Of a stretch of 64,000 bases of DNA, positions 46,608-59,385 are shown one piece after another. The stretch is from Alteromonas sp. MMG017 (GTDB lineage: Bacteria; Pseudomonadota; Gammaproteobacteria; Enterobacterales; Alteromonadaceae): assembly GCF_018100795.1 (NCBI RefSeq), contig NZ_JAGJDY010000007.1, positions 62,001 through 126,000 on the forward strand. The letters are read 5' to 3'. The notes under the pieces were generated by a model. The model did no database searches, was not told the origin of the DNA, and saw only the letters and a program-made list of their open reading frames with translations. A program made the translations under genes and the position numbers. Each line of letters begins with the position of its first letter. The stretch's first letter is position 1.

Positions 46608-48356
46608 TTAGTTATCACCAAACTGCAGCGCGTGAAGCTGAGCATAATGCCCACCTTTCTCAAGTAACTCGTGATGCTTACCACTTTCAATGATGCGACC
46701 TTGCTCAACCACCATGATGGTATCGGCATTTTCAATAGTCGATAACCTGTGTGCGACTACAATACTGGTACAACGTTGCTGTAGCGTTTCTAACGCATCT
46801 TGAATCAATCTTTCAGATTCGGTATCAAGCGCTGAGGTTGCTTCATCTAAAATCAAAATAGGTGCATCGGCCAAAATAGCCCGCGCAATAGCGATACGTT
46901 GACGCTGACCGCCCGATAACATAAGGCCATTTTCACCAATAACGGTATCGATACCTTCAGGTAAATTACCTAAAAATTCATCGACATGAGCCATTTTACA
47001 GGCTTGCTCGATTTGCGCTTGCGTCACCGTTTCTTTCGCACCATAAGCAATGTTATTGGCAATAGAATCGTTAAACAATGTCACATTTTGCGATACCACA
47101 GCAAACTGCGCCCGTAGTGATTTCAAATCAATACTGTCTAAAGGATTATCATCCAACCTGACTTGCCCACTTTGCGGCGAATAGAATCGGGTAAGCAACG
47201 ACGAAATAGTCGACTTGCCGCTTCCTGAACGCCCGACCAAAGCAACTGAATGGCCAGGCTCTGCGGTAAACGAGACGTTCGTTAACGCAGGAGAATGCTT
47301 GCCAGGGTAAGTAAAGGTAACATCATCGAATTCAATTTTACCCACTGCACGCTCTACTTTTATGTCGCCGGAATCGGCTTCGTTTTCTCTGTCTAATATT
47401 TCAAATACGCTCACGCAGGCAGTCATGCCTTTTTGAAATTCATTATTAATTGTCGTTAACTGTTTAAGTGGCTTTAATAGCATCACCATACAAAACACTA
47501 CGTTAATAAATACACCCGCAGAGAGCTTTTCTACCATGCCAGGCGTACTGGCAATATAGAGCACTACGGCTAACGCAACAGACGCAATAACTTGAATAGA
47601 CGACACACTTAAAATTTGGGTAACCGCCAGTTTCATGGTTTGTTGACGATTATTGTTATTTTTCTGCTCGAAGCGTTTTTGTTCGATGGTTTGTCCACCA
47701 AACATAATGACCACTTTATGGCCTTTTACCGCTTGCTCTACCGCAGAAGTTAAGTTGCCCATGGCTTGCTGAATGTTTCGACTCACCACCCTAAACCGCT
47801 TACTAACAAATGAGACAATAACGGCAACCAAGGGGCCAATTAGTAAGAAGATAATAGATAACTGCCACGAGTAATAAAACATTACCGCGAGTAATCCAAT
47901 AACAAGCGCCCCTTCCCGAACCAAGGTTAACAAAGCTTTACCAGAAGCATTGGCAACTTGCTCTGTGTCGTAGGTCACTTTACTTATTAACGCGCCCACC
48001 GCTTGCGTATCGTGGAATGACACTGGCAAATGGATATATTTATCGAACAACTGTTGTCGCATGCGCATGACAACCTTCGCACCAATCCACGTTAATGTGT
48101 AAGTACCAAGGAAGTTGAATAGGCCCCGTAACAAAAACAAAGGGACTATCGCATAGGCGGCCAACCGCAGGTACGCATGATCGTTTTTCCCTAGTGACTC
48201 GTCAATCATGGGCTGCAATTGTGCAAATACAAAAGTATCTACCGCGGAGTAGCCCACCATGCCAATAACGGCAACGAAGAAAGGGAGTTTATATTCACGC
48301 AGATAGCGTAAAAAGCGTTTAACCTGGAAGGCCGACGGATCGGTTTGTTGCATCAA
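46608..48356 (-). CDS. msbA: Lipid A export ATP-binding/permease
   Basis: ABC exporter flipping core-lipid A across the inner membrane. Six predicted transmembrane helices occupy residues 20-320, followed by one nucleotide-binding domain: Walker A GRSGSGKST near 375, Q-loop, signature LSGGQRQRIAIARA near 480, and Walker B ILILDEATSALD near 500. Length of 582 equals E. coli MsbA. It lies between comEC and lpxK, the conserved order. Confidence 0.97.
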   Translation of the reverse strand: MMQQTDPSAFQVKRFLRYLREYKLPFFVAVIGMVGYSAVDTFVFAQLQPMIDESLGKNDHAYLRLAAYAIVPLFLLRGLFNFLGTYTLTWIGAKVVMRMRQQLFDKYIHLPVSFHDTQAVGALISKVTYDTEQVANASGKALLTLVREGALVIGLLAVMFYYSWQLSIIFLLIGPLVAVIVSFVSKRFRVVSRNIQQAMGNLTSAVEQAVKGHKVVIMFGGQTIEQKRFEQKNNNNRQQTMKLAVTQILSVSSIQVIASVALAVVLYIASTPGMVEKLSAGVFINVVFCMVMLLKPLKQLTTINNEFQKGMTACVSVFEILDRENEADSGDIKVERAVGKIEFDDVTFTYPGKHSPALTNVSFTAEPGHSVALVGRSGSGKSTISSLLTRFYSPQSGQVRLDDNPLDSIDLKSLRAQFAVVSQNVTLFNDSIANNIAYGAKETVTQAQIEQACKMAHVDEFLGNLPEGIDTVIGENGLMLSGGQRQRIAIARAILADAPILILDEATSALDTESERLIQDALETLQQRCTSIVVAHRLSTIENADTIMVVEQGRIIESGKHHELLEKGGHYAQLHALQFGDN

Positions 48357-48424
48357 AGTGTTTTAACCTGTTCGTTATTCATTACTTTCACCCTAGCTAT
48401 TGTACTAGTACTTGAGTCATTTCC

Positions 48425-51043
48425 CTAATCAACCCTATGCTTTGCTTGGAAAATGTCCGTTTTCTTCACTTCAAACTCTGAAGAAATAAGGTGCCTTGGC
48501 GTATAACGTGGCAAATACCAACGGTTTTGGGCGTCTTTTCGTTCTGAACTAACTATATAGCCACCTTCTGCGAACTCAAGTCGAATGAAACCAAATTCGC
48601 TGGTGGTGAATTGGCGTACGCCATAATGTTGGTAGCGAGAAAATACTGATTGGCTTGGAAATTTCCATCTATTTTCATACCCTTGGGTATAAATCACCAC
48701 ATCAGGGGAAACACGTTTAATCCATATATCAGTAGATGAGGTTTTACTGCCATGATGAGGCGCAATTAACACATCAGCATCTACTACCACTCTTTTGAAT
48801 TGGCTTTTATTATTTTGAGCACTGCTTACGCCCGCATTAGCACCCACAGTCATTTGCTTTTTTTCTGCATGCAATATGGCGTACTCACTGGCACGCTCAA
48901 TATCACCAGGTAGTAGAACACTGTGATGTCCATCATCAATTTTTATCACGCAAGACATGGCATTACTGTCTTCTTGATTTCCTTTTTCAGGCCATAGAAA
49001 AGTCAGGGTTAAGCCTTGCCAGTTAATTCCCCTGCCTCGCTCACACCCGTCTATCGGGCTTATCCATGAGGGTTGTATACCTTTGCTGTCTAACCAATCT
49101 TTAAAAGCCGTTTTTCCGCCAGCGTGATCAGTATCGCCATGACTATGAATAACCATGTCTACTTGTTCACTGTTATTTCGTTTAAGAAATGCCGGTATTA
49201 CCTGACTTGCTAACGGCGCTTCACCGTTATACATAGGCCCTGTATCTACAATGATGGCATGTACACCTTTAGTTAATGCAATGGCAGTCCCCTGCCCAGC
49301 ATCAAATACATTTACAAACCATCGGGTTGGAGAAGAAGGAATAAAAGAGAAGATAACAGGCAGTATTAGCACTAACACACATGCCCATTTGTAGCGCCAC
49401 TTGGGTAAAAACGCTAATAACATAGCAATAAGCAGGCACAGCATTGAACCCGTGCTGGGATAGAAGTGAATTGCACTTATTCGCCAAGATGCCGCTTCAC
49501 TTAAACAGGTTAAAAGCCAGCCTAATACTGTATCTATTTTAAGAAGCACCCAAACAGAAAAGTCTACGCTTGGAGGAACTAAGCTTGTAGAAAGATAGTA
49601 CCCTGCCATTAAAGCAATTAGTGCAACAGGAAGAATAAGTGTAATAACCGGCAATACAAAGAGATTAGCAATAATGCCAATTGTACTAGCCGTACCAAAC
49701 CACAAAAGAGTGATAGGCGCCATCACAACACTCACGCCTAACTGCATGCAACATAATGCTTTGTACCAAGGCATCCCTTGAAATCGAAACCGCCAATTAA
49801 GCAGCCAAATACTTATCACCGCGCCAATACTTAAATAAAAGCTGGCTTGTAACAACGACAAAGGGAACAACACAATACAGGTAAACAACATGAAAACGCC
49901 CATGTGTAATGGCCGTAACACATTATTGAACACGGCAAAGCCTACGCCCATCACCAATAAAACAAACGCCCTCACCACGGGCAGTGCCATACCACTTAGC
50001 ATGACATACAGCGCCGCACTACTAACCAAAGTTACTAATACGTAACTCCTTAGGTTTATAAAAGCCGATTTTCGTTTCATTATGCTGCTGACAACAAAAA
50101 TAAACGCGCTACATCCATAAAACGCTGTCATGGCGATTATGGATAAGTGCATTCCCGATATACTGAAAATATGCGCGGTACCGGTTTGACCAATCGTATA
50201 CCAGTCGTCTTTAGTTAACAGACTACGTTCACCAATCAATAGCGCCTGAAACCAGCGCATCTGATTAAGAGGTAACGTAGATAAAAAAACTGACATGTTA
50301 TGACGAGTACTATGATTATGAACCACGGAATCATTGTGTAGCTGTTTTATATAGCCCGTGGCCACAATCCGTTGGCTGGCAAGGTATTGTTGCCGATTAA
50401 AACCTACTGGGTTAAGCGTGCCGTAGGCTGGTTTTAATTTCACCGTGGCCGTAAATTTATCACCGTTGTGTAAACAGGCACCGGTCACGCGGTGACTTAA
50501 TGTCATTTTACGAGTGAATCTGAGTGCTAAATCATCTAGGGCGTTAACCTTTACGGTGTACGCCATAAATCGCTGTTCGCCTGCATCATGCCCTGCGCGT
50601 TGAGTCGGTTTTAATTTACTTGAGTTTGCCGTGCTTTCTATATTTTCTGCATTTAATGCATTTACACTATTTTGTAAGCTGAGCTCGGCGTTTTTTTGAC
50701 CACTTAGACAGCCTCCTTGGTCAACCACCGCATTAATTGTGACATCTTGTTGAATTTTGCTCTGTGGTAGTTGCCAAGATAGGTGCCAATACCCTAAACT
50801 CGCCAACCATGTAGCACCTATAAAAGCGCCACTAACTGCAATAAGCACAAACTTTATCCAAGACGTTTGTTTCTCACCGCTTATTGTTTGAAAGTGAAAA
50901 TTGCACTTTGATAGGAACAGCAGTACACCACCACCTATGGCAAGCGTCATCACTAGGTTTAGCGATGGCAACTCGGGCCATAAAGCAGCGGTTGTTGCGC
51001 TAACACAAAAACTGCCACACCAAATTGTGATACGATTTACCAT
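48425..51043 (-). CDS. comEC: DNA internalization protein ComEC/Rec2
   Basis: Polytopic inner-membrane channel for DNA uptake in natural competence. I use ATG 51043 (MVNRITIWCG), since the longer frame overlaps the divergent gene's start. Order: N-terminal soluble domain; competence membrane domain with TGTAHIFSISGMHLSIIA near residue 290 and many transmembrane helices; and a C-terminal metallo-beta-lactamase-like domain with HSHGDTDHAGG near residue 637, APHHGSKTS near 765. Its place upstream of msbA matches the enterobacterial ycaI. An intact gene is consistent with competence, though other com genes are not in view. Confidence 0.94.
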   Translation of the reverse strand: MVNRITIWCGSFCVSATTAALWPELPSLNLVMTLAIGGGVLLFLSKCNFHFQTISGEKQTSWIKFVLIAVSGAFIGATWLASLGYWHLSWQLPQSKIQQDVTINAVVDQGGCLSGQKNAELSLQNSVNALNAENIESTANSSKLKPTQRAGHDAGEQRFMAYTVKVNALDDLALRFTRKMTLSHRVTGACLHNGDKFTATVKLKPAYGTLNPVGFNRQQYLASQRIVATGYIKQLHNDSVVHNHSTRHNMSVFLSTLPLNQMRWFQALLIGERSLLTKDDWYTIGQTGTAHIFSISGMHLSIIAMTAFYGCSAFIFVVSSIMKRKSAFINLRSYVLVTLVSSAALYVMLSGMALPVVRAFVLLVMGVGFAVFNNVLRPLHMGVFMLFTCIVLFPLSLLQASFYLSIGAVISIWLLNWRFRFQGMPWYKALCCMQLGVSVVMAPITLLWFGTASTIGIIANLFVLPVITLILPVALIALMAGYYLSTSLVPPSVDFSVWVLLKIDTVLGWLLTCLSEAASWRISAIHFYPSTGSMLCLLIAMLLAFLPKWRYKWACVLVLILPVIFSFIPSSPTRWFVNVFDAGQGTAIALTKGVHAIIVDTGPMYNGEAPLASQVIPAFLKRNNSEQVDMVIHSHGDTDHAGGKTAFKDWLDSKGIQPSWISPIDGCERGRGINWQGLTLTFLWPEKGNQEDSNAMSCVIKIDDGHHSVLLPGDIERASEYAILHAEKKQMTVGANAGVSSAQNNKSQFKRVVVDADVLIAPHHGSKTSSTDIWIKRVSPDVVIYTQGYENRWKFPSQSVFSRYQHYGVRQFTTSEFGFIRLEFAEGGYIVSSERKDAQNRWYLPRYTPRHLISSEFEVKKTDIFQAKHRVD

Positions 51044-51112
51044 TGTTTTACGTAGCAATAAATATAGCTGGCTGAATGTAGCCCATATGTTGATAGTTAA
51101 CGAACGAGTGTT

Positions 51113-51649
51113 ATGCCTAAGAAATTGATTAGACGTTTCCTGCCTGAACCGCAGGCTATAAAGAACAACAAAATTCTGCGCGTGTTCGGCAGCGTTTTGC
51201 ACGAACCTAATTTATGGCATTTAAACAGACGTTCAGCGGCAGGCGGATTTTGTATAGGGCTGTTTTTTGCATTTTGGCCTGTACCCTTTCAAATGTGGCT
51301 TTCTGCGGGTGTCGCCATTCCTTTTCGTGCGAATTTACCGTTATCGGTAGCCACAGTGTGGGTAACCAACCCCTTCACCATACCGCCTATATTTTATGCT
51401 GCTTATAAAATTGGTTCTACTGTACTTGGGACCAAGCCTGAGCACTTTGAATTCCAATTCAGTTGGCAATGGGTAGTAGAAAGCATCAGTACCATTGGCC
51501 CCGCATTTTTAGTTGGCTGCGCAATTTGTTCCATCATCGCCAGCGCTGTGGGTTACTTCACCCTGAACTGGATTTGGCGTTTTCAGGTTAAAAAGGCATG
51601 GGAACGCAGAAGATTGGCGCGTGCAAAAGCCAAGGTACAAACACAGTAG
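51113..51649 (+). CDS. DUF2062 membrane protein
   Basis: 178-residue integral membrane protein divergent from comEC. The DUF2062 pattern is clear: LWHLNRRSAAGGFCIGLFFAFWPVPFQMWLS near residues 36-66, then RANLPLSVATVWVTNPFTIPPIFYAAY, and a C-terminal helix (AFLVGCAICSIIASAVGYF). It has a basic C-terminal tail. Function is unknown. Confidence 0.9.
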   Translation: MPKKLIRRFLPEPQAIKNNKILRVFGSVLHEPNLWHLNRRSAAGGFCIGLFFAFWPVPFQMWLSAGVAIPFRANLPLSVATVWVTNPFTIPPIFYAAYKIGSTVLGTKPEHFEFQFSWQWVVESISTIGPAFLVGCAICSIIASAVGYFTLNWIWRFQVKKAWERRRLARAKAKVQTQ

Positions 51650-51768
51650 CGCGCTGTCCCTGTTTTTAGACAGAAGAGTACAAGACGGGTGCAGGCGAGT
51701 ACATGGCCTACCAAATATGTTTTGAATACACAGCTGTATACCCAAAAAAAACCACACACGCATACACG

Positions 51769-51793
51769 AAAAAGGCGCTCTAAGCGCCTTTTT
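51769..51793. terminator. Bidirectional terminator between the DUF2062 gene and ligA
   Basis: AAAAAGGCGCT/AGCGCCTTTTT with CTA loop between convergent genes, and T-runs in both directions. Confidence 0.9.
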
Positions 51794-51854
51794 ACGTTTG
51801 AATGGTAAGCATGCTATTAATACTGATTGCTCAAGCAATGCTAGTGATATAGTG

Positions 51855-53936
<2,082 letters not shown>

Positions 53937-54028
53937 CTAACTAAAACAGAAGCAGCACCCTCACTCAATGTTAATTGAGTGGATGTACTTAACTACAAAT
54001 AATTGCCCTAATGGTAGCATGAGATAAC

Positions 54029-54059
54029 AAAAAAGGGCCGCTAAAAAGTCAGGCCCTTT
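54029..54059 (-). terminator. Rho-independent terminator between zipA and ligA
   Basis: AAAGGGCC/GGCCCTTT (54032-54039 with 54052-54059), followed on the minus strand by a T-run. It lies 21 bp past the zipA stop. Confidence 0.85.
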
Positions 54060-54079
54060 CTGCTATGTATAGAAAATGA

Positions 54080-55699
54080 CTACTGACGGGTAATTATACG
54101 TTTGCGTTCAAACTCACGTATTTTTTCCATGTATTGCTGTAAACCTTGTTTGGTTAGCACGCTACGACGACCATCTAGCACTTGACCACCAAATTCATCT
54201 GCCAGCTTACGTGCGGCGTTATGCATCATGTTGAACACTTGATGCGGGTCGCCTTCAATGGGCAGGATCATAAACAAAGAAACACCCTGAGTGTTAAAGG
54301 TTTCAAGGTTATCAATATCGAAAATTCCAGGCTTAAACATATTGGCTAAGCTGAATAACACTGGGCCTTTACCATTTGAATTCACATGACGGTGGAAAAT
54401 ATCCTGGTCGCCAAACTTAAAGCCAAGGGTAAGTAGCATAGGCAACAGGGCAGCACCCGCTATTGGGTCGTCTTCGGGCGCTTTCACATTGAGTACAAGT
54501 ACTTCTTGCTCAATTTGCTCAGAAGCGCCTTCATTTTGAGTGCGGCTGTCAGAAGCAGTCGCGTTTTGCATACTATTTTCTTGGCTGCCTGTATTCGCAC
54601 TTTCTACGCCTTCTGAATTGGCTGCACTATCATCAAAATCGATACGCATTTGATCATCGCCAAATTTAGGCTCTTGGCGCTTGCGAGAAATAGGTTTGCT
54701 GCGCTTTCCTTTCATAAATCGCTTAGCTTGTTGACCTAGGCCGCTGGCACTAACGACTTCAGCACCTTCGCTTACCCGATGTTCAGCGTCTTTACGGCCT
54801 GTCTCTGCAGTATTCCCCGACACTGATTGCGTTGCCGGTGAATCTAAACTGAAATCATCGATTTCTGGTGAGTTGTGTTCAGGTGCTGATTCACTATTAC
54901 CTGCATCATAAGACACTGGTGTATTATCAACAGCGCTATAACTTGCATAGGGCTGGTTGGTAGTGCTAGCGGCAGCTTCACTAGCAGATTCATCCTCACC
55001 TTCACGTAATAGAAACCCTGGAGGTTCTGGAAATGAGTCTGAACTGAAACCACCGTCCTCATTTGCAGGGGCTGAACTGCTTTGAAGATGCGGCTTTGGA
55101 TTAGACACAACCGAACCATAAAGCTTAGGTTTATCGACCACCTTTTCTTTCGGTGCATTTGTGTCACAAGCGGAATCTTCAGAACTCGTTTTTGAACCAT
55201 TAGCACTTGTGGCAGCACTTGAACCAGAGTTTGAAGTACTAGCTTCTTTCTGTGCAGATGTCGCTAGGTGATCACTGGTATCGTTTTCAGGCGACAGTTT
55301 ATCCGATACATCACTAACATCGCTCTCATCAACATAGCTGTCATCGCTGCCATAAAAGCTTTTTGCTTTAGAGGCACTTGCCGCTGTGTGATTGGCATCG
55401 CTATGTCCATTGCTACTTGCGTCACTTGGGTTTTGCTCATCGCTTGCATCGAAATCATTTTGTGAATTTTCTTGTGCATTGCCAGAGCTCACCACGCGAA
55501 CTTGGCCAATACCTAATTCATCAAAACCTTCTGATTGCGAACCTTCTTCCTCGCCCGTATCTGCCCACTGCCTAGGTTCAACCCGAGGTTTACTGTTCGG
55601 TTTTGTGTTTTTGCGAATTTTCCAAATACCGTGTGCAAGCACTGCAATTATAAAGCAGGTACCTGCAAACAATAGTGATAGACGTAATTCATCTTCCAT
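54080..55699 (-). CDS. zipA: Cell division protein ZipA, long linker
   Basis: Anchors FtsZ to the inner membrane. An N-terminal transmembrane helix lies at residues 7-25 (LSLLFAGTCFIIAVLAHGIW), followed by a basic patch and a very long Asp/Ser/Glu/Ala-rich linker (about 30-395). The C-terminal FtsZ-binding domain begins near 400 (EVLVLNVKAPEDDPIAGAALLPML) and ends DEFGGQVLDGRRSVLTKQGL. At 539 residues it is much longer than E. coli ZipA (328), and the linker accounts for the difference. It lies 19 bp downstream of smc. Confidence 0.95.
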   Translation of the reverse strand: MEDELRLSLLFAGTCFIIAVLAHGIWKIRKNTKPNSKPRVEPRQWADTGEEEGSQSEGFDELGIGQVRVVSSGNAQENSQNDFDASDEQNPSDASSNGHSDANHTAASASKAKSFYGSDDSYVDESDVSDVSDKLSPENDTSDHLATSAQKEASTSNSGSSAATSANGSKTSSEDSACDTNAPKEKVVDKPKLYGSVVSNPKPHLQSSSAPANEDGGFSSDSFPEPPGFLLREGEDESASEAAASTTNQPYASYSAVDNTPVSYDAGNSESAPEHNSPEIDDFSLDSPATQSVSGNTAETGRKDAEHRVSEGAEVVSASGLGQQAKRFMKGKRSKPISRKRQEPKFGDDQMRIDFDDSAANSEGVESANTGSQENSMQNATASDSRTQNEGASEQIEQEVLVLNVKAPEDDPIAGAALLPMLLTLGFKFGDQDIFHRHVNSNGKGPVLFSLANMFKPGIFDIDNLETFNTQGVSLFMILPIEGDPHQVFNMMHNAARKLADEFGGQVLDGRRSVLTKQGLQQYMEKIREFERKRIITRQ

Positions 55700-55718
55700 T
55701 TAGCTTCGTCGCCCTTTG

Positions 55719-58700
55719 TTATGCTTCTGCGAAAGCCATTGCTTCATCAACATCAACCGCTACCATCCTAGACACACCAGGTTCTGCCATGGTAACACCG
55801 GTTAAATGACTTGCCATTTCCATCGCAATCTTATTGTGGGTGATATAAATAAACTGCACCGTTTGCGACATTTCTGAAACCAAGTTACAAAAACGCCCAA
55901 CGTTAGCATCATCCAATGGTGCATCCACTTCATCCAGCAAACAAAAGGGTGCTGGATTAAGCCTAAATATCGCAAATACCAATGATAAAGCGGTTAACGC
56001 TTTTTCTCCACCGCTTAAAAGGTGAATTGTACTATTTTTCTTACCAGGAGGGCGTGCCATGATGGTCACCCCGGTTTCCAGTAAGTCATCGTCGGTTAAG
56101 GCTAAATAGGCTGAGCCTCCCCCGAACACTTTGGGAAACAGGGCTTTCAAATCTTGGTTCACTTGCTCAAATGTAGTAGAAAAACGGGTACGGGTTTCTT
56201 TATCTATTTTACGTATCGCGCTTTGTAATGTTTCTAACGCATCGGTTAAATCATTATATTGAGTATCAAGGTGTAACTTTCGTTCCGATTGGGTTTCGTA
56301 TTCTTCTACCGCGGCCAGGTTCACCGCCCCTAAGCGTGACAAACTCCCTTGGGTGCTTTCAAGCTCTTTCTGCCACTTTGATTCTTCAGCCTCGTCAGGC
56401 AGTGTTTCAAGAATAGATTTAAGCGACAGCTTGCTGTCTTCTAGCTGCTCCAAAATAGCGGTAGCACGCACTTTAAACCCTTCAATCTCGATATTTAGCT
56501 TTTCGATATTGCTGGTGCGCTCTTGAATGTCTTTAGCCAACGCCTGTTGGCCTTTTTCTGACTCACGCAACAATTGTTCTATTTCATCATGCTTAGATTG
56601 GTACTCAGAACGCTTATTTTCGAGCTCACTTTTTTGGGTAAGCAATTCTTGTAGTTGAACTTTTTGAACTGCTTGTGGCGCCGACAAGTCGTTAAGCTCT
56701 TTGCTTAGCGTATCTCGTCTAGATTGATAATCGGTTAGCTGCTTTTGGTTACGCGTTACCTGTTGCGTGTATAAATTTTGATGACTTTCCAATTGCTGTA
56801 CTTTCAATGCCATCTCATGAGCCTGATGTGTTAACGATTCTACCTTACTGCGAAGTTGCGCCACCTTATTATCAAATTTTTCTCGGTTGCTTTGTGCTTC
56901 GCTAACCCGCTCTTCGTATTCTGAGAGCTGTGCTTCATGTATTTCAAGCTGACTAGACAATGTTATAAGCTGCGCTTCTTCTTTATCTAACATGACGTTT
57001 TGCTTGCTTAATTCGTCTTTAAGTTTTGCATTCCGTGCCGCTAATTGTTCGTTTTGCATTACCAAAACAGACATGGCATTAGTATGTTGAAGTAGGGTAT
57101 TTTTAAGGTTTTCATAAGTGAGTTTGGCATTGTCACTTTGCTCAGCATTACGGCTAACCAGCGTGTTAGCTTCATCCACTTTTGCTTGAGCTAATGTTAT
57201 ATCGTTTTCAATGCGGTTAAGAGTTTCACTTAATTCAGCCAGTTTTGATGCTCTATGCAACACGCTGTTCTCAACTTCACCGCCCCTCACTACCCAATCT
57301 TTGGCACACCAAAGCCCTTCTTGAGAAAGTAAGGTTTGTCCTTCTGCAAGGGTATTAACACTACCCAGTGCATCAGCATTGGTTTCACATAATAGGATAT
57401 GATTGAACGCTTCTGGTACCCGTTCATTTGGCAAGGCGGCGGCCAGGGTGTTGGGTTGCTTTACATCAGTGAAAGCGGATTGCGCAAACACTCGCCCGCC
57501 CATGGGCAAAAACGTTATCTGATTAACTAATTCGTTTACTTCAAGGGAACCGGCAATATAAGGTTGATGCCAATAGCGCAATACGGTTTCCACACAGTCA
57601 TTTAAATGTTCTGGCACGGTTAGCTGCTGCCACAACAACTGTAAGTCGCTATGCACATCTGTATTGCTGGTAGCAGCGTCATCTTGCAGTGCAGATAGTG
57701 CTGCAATGGTAGATTGCAATGATTGTCGTTCGCCATCTAGCTGTCTATGCATTGACTCTGCTTGTGCTAAGGCTTGCTGATTGCTAGCTAGGGCTTCCTT
57801 AGTGCCGTTGTACTGTTCCAATGCCTCGCTAACCTGAACTTCGGCTTCGTCAATTTGCGCGGCCAATATCGCAATACGTTCGCTAATATCATCGGTATCA
57901 AGCTGACTAAGCTCATCATTCAGTTCACTAATACGCTGCGTAGTACGAAGTTGCATGTTCATTGTCGACTGAATCTGACTGTGGCAGGTTTGTACTTCTT
58001 GCTTTAAGCGATGATAGATTTGTTCGTGCTCACGGCTTTGTGCACTGAAATCCCGGCGCTCTTGCTCGGCAATTTCAAACATGTCTTTGGCTTGCGCCAA
58101 GGCTTCATCATTTAATTCTTGCTGGGGCAACAAGGCACCTAAACCTGTTTTAGATGTAGCTAACGCTTGGTTAGCTTCATCTAACCCCGTAACCAACAAG
58201 TTCGTTTGTTCGTTTAACGTGGCTAGTTCGGCCTCAATTTGCTGTTTGCGCTGCTGACTATGTAATTCGTTTTGTTCAATGCGGGTAATGGCGTTACTGG
58301 TGGTAAAAAGCTGCTGCTGTACGTCGTCGGCGGCTTGTTTATTTTGCGCCAGTTGCTCTTTGTAGGTGAGCATGCCCGCTTCGTCGCCATGTTGTCGAGA
58401 CACTAATGCATCAAGTGCTTGCTGATGACCTTGTAGCGCCTGCTGCAAATTTTCAGTTTGTTCGTTATTTTTCAAAAAGCGGATACCCGCTAACTGCCCT
58501 TTGAGTTCACGGACTTTTTCGCGCAATGCTCTATAGCGTGTAGCCGCCGCAGCTTGTCGCTGAAGCTTTTCAAGTTGTTGGCCAAGCTCATCTCGCACAT
58601 CATTTAACCGCTCTAGGTTATCTTGCGTGTGGCGTATACGGTTTTCGGTTTCTCGCCTTCTTTCTTTGTATTTAGAAATACCGGCCGCTTCTTCAATGAA

Positions 58701-59186
58701 AACACGCAGCTCTTGCGGCTTAGATTCTATTAGCCGAGAAATCATGCCTTGTTCAATGATGGCATAAGAGCGAGGCCCTAATCCTGTGCCTAAAAACAGA
58801 TCGGTTACATCACGGCGACGACACTTAGTGCCATTTAGAAAGTAAGTAGATTGGGCATCGCGGGTGACTAATCGTCTTACCGATAATTCGCTGTAGGTAG
58901 CATATTCACCGCCAATTCGCCCTGCACTGTTATCAAAAAACAACTCAACACTGCACTGCCCCACAGGTTTACGTGCACTAGAGCCGTTAAAAATAACGTC
59001 TGTCATGGCATCGCCACGTAAATTCTTAGCAGAACTTTCCCCTAACACCCATCGTACGGCATCGATTACATTCGACTTTCCGCACCCATTTGGGCCGACG
59101 ACAGCAGTCATTTCACTAGGAAAAGGAATTGTGGTTGGGTCTACAAAGGACTTAAAGCCCGCTAACTTGATCTTTTTTAAGCGCAC
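55719..59186 (-). CDS. smc: Chromosome segregation SMC ATPase
   Basis: Condensin-like ATPase for chromosome organisation. Walker A is GPNGCGKSN near residues 31-39; long coiled coils run about 165-500 and 660-1000, interrupted by a hinge near 510-650. The C-terminal head has the signature LLSGGEKALTALSL near 1065 and Walker B with FCLLDEVDAPLDD. Start is GTG 59186. Enterobacteria use MukB instead; this true SMC beside zipA resembles pseudomonad-type order. scpA/scpB are not in view. Confidence 0.97.
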   Translation of the reverse strand: MRLKKIKLAGFKSFVDPTTIPFPSEMTAVVGPNGCGKSNVIDAVRWVLGESSAKNLRGDAMTDVIFNGSSARKPVGQCSVELFFDNSAGRIGGEYATYSELSVRRLVTRDAQSTYFLNGTKCRRRDVTDLFLGTGLGPRSYAIIEQGMISRLIESKPQELRVFIEEAAGISKYKERRRETENRIRHTQDNLERLNDVRDELGQQLEKLQRQAAAATRYRALREKVRELKGQLAGIRFLKNNEQTENLQQALQGHQQALDALVSRQHGDEAGMLTYKEQLAQNKQAADDVQQQLFTTSNAITRIEQNELHSQQRKQQIEAELATLNEQTNLLVTGLDEANQALATSKTGLGALLPQQELNDEALAQAKDMFEIAEQERRDFSAQSREHEQIYHRLKQEVQTCHSQIQSTMNMQLRTTQRISELNDELSQLDTDDISERIAILAAQIDEAEVQVSEALEQYNGTKEALASNQQALAQAESMHRQLDGERQSLQSTIAALSALQDDAATSNTDVHSDLQLLWQQLTVPEHLNDCVETVLRYWHQPYIAGSLEVNELVNQITFLPMGGRVFAQSAFTDVKQPNTLAAALPNERVPEAFNHILLCETNADALGSVNTLAEGQTLLSQEGLWCAKDWVVRGGEVENSVLHRASKLAELSETLNRIENDITLAQAKVDEANTLVSRNAEQSDNAKLTYENLKNTLLQHTNAMSVLVMQNEQLAARNAKLKDELSKQNVMLDKEEAQLITLSSQLEIHEAQLSEYEERVSEAQSNREKFDNKVAQLRSKVESLTHQAHEMALKVQQLESHQNLYTQQVTRNQKQLTDYQSRRDTLSKELNDLSAPQAVQKVQLQELLTQKSELENKRSEYQSKHDEIEQLLRESEKGQQALAKDIQERTSNIEKLNIEIEGFKVRATAILEQLEDSKLSLKSILETLPDEAEESKWQKELESTQGSLSRLGAVNLAAVEEYETQSERKLHLDTQYNDLTDALETLQSAIRKIDKETRTRFSTTFEQVNQDLKALFPKVFGGGSAYLALTDDDLLETGVTIMARPPGKKNSTIHLLSGGEKALTALSLVFAIFRLNPAPFCLLDEVDAPLDDANVGRFCNLVSEMSQTVQFIYITHNKIAMEMASHLTGVTMAEPGVSRMVAVDVDEAMAFAEA

Positions 59187-59385
59187 AACACTACCTTACG
59201 CACTATAGCTACGTAACAAGAGGCGCCCCGTTGATATGGGTTAAACGTTATAAAAGAAATATTTAGCGTATTGGCTAAGTGCATTAGGAAGCACATTTTT
59301 ATGGTTTTTATTATGTTTGGACTTTACCAAATCTAACAGCTTGTAACAATTACCATTTCGTTTGCGTTAGAGTGTTACGTATAAT

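Noticed and set aside
55719..59186. SMC as MukB
   Set aside because: Length, SMC-type head motifs and the absence of mukE/mukF support true SMC.
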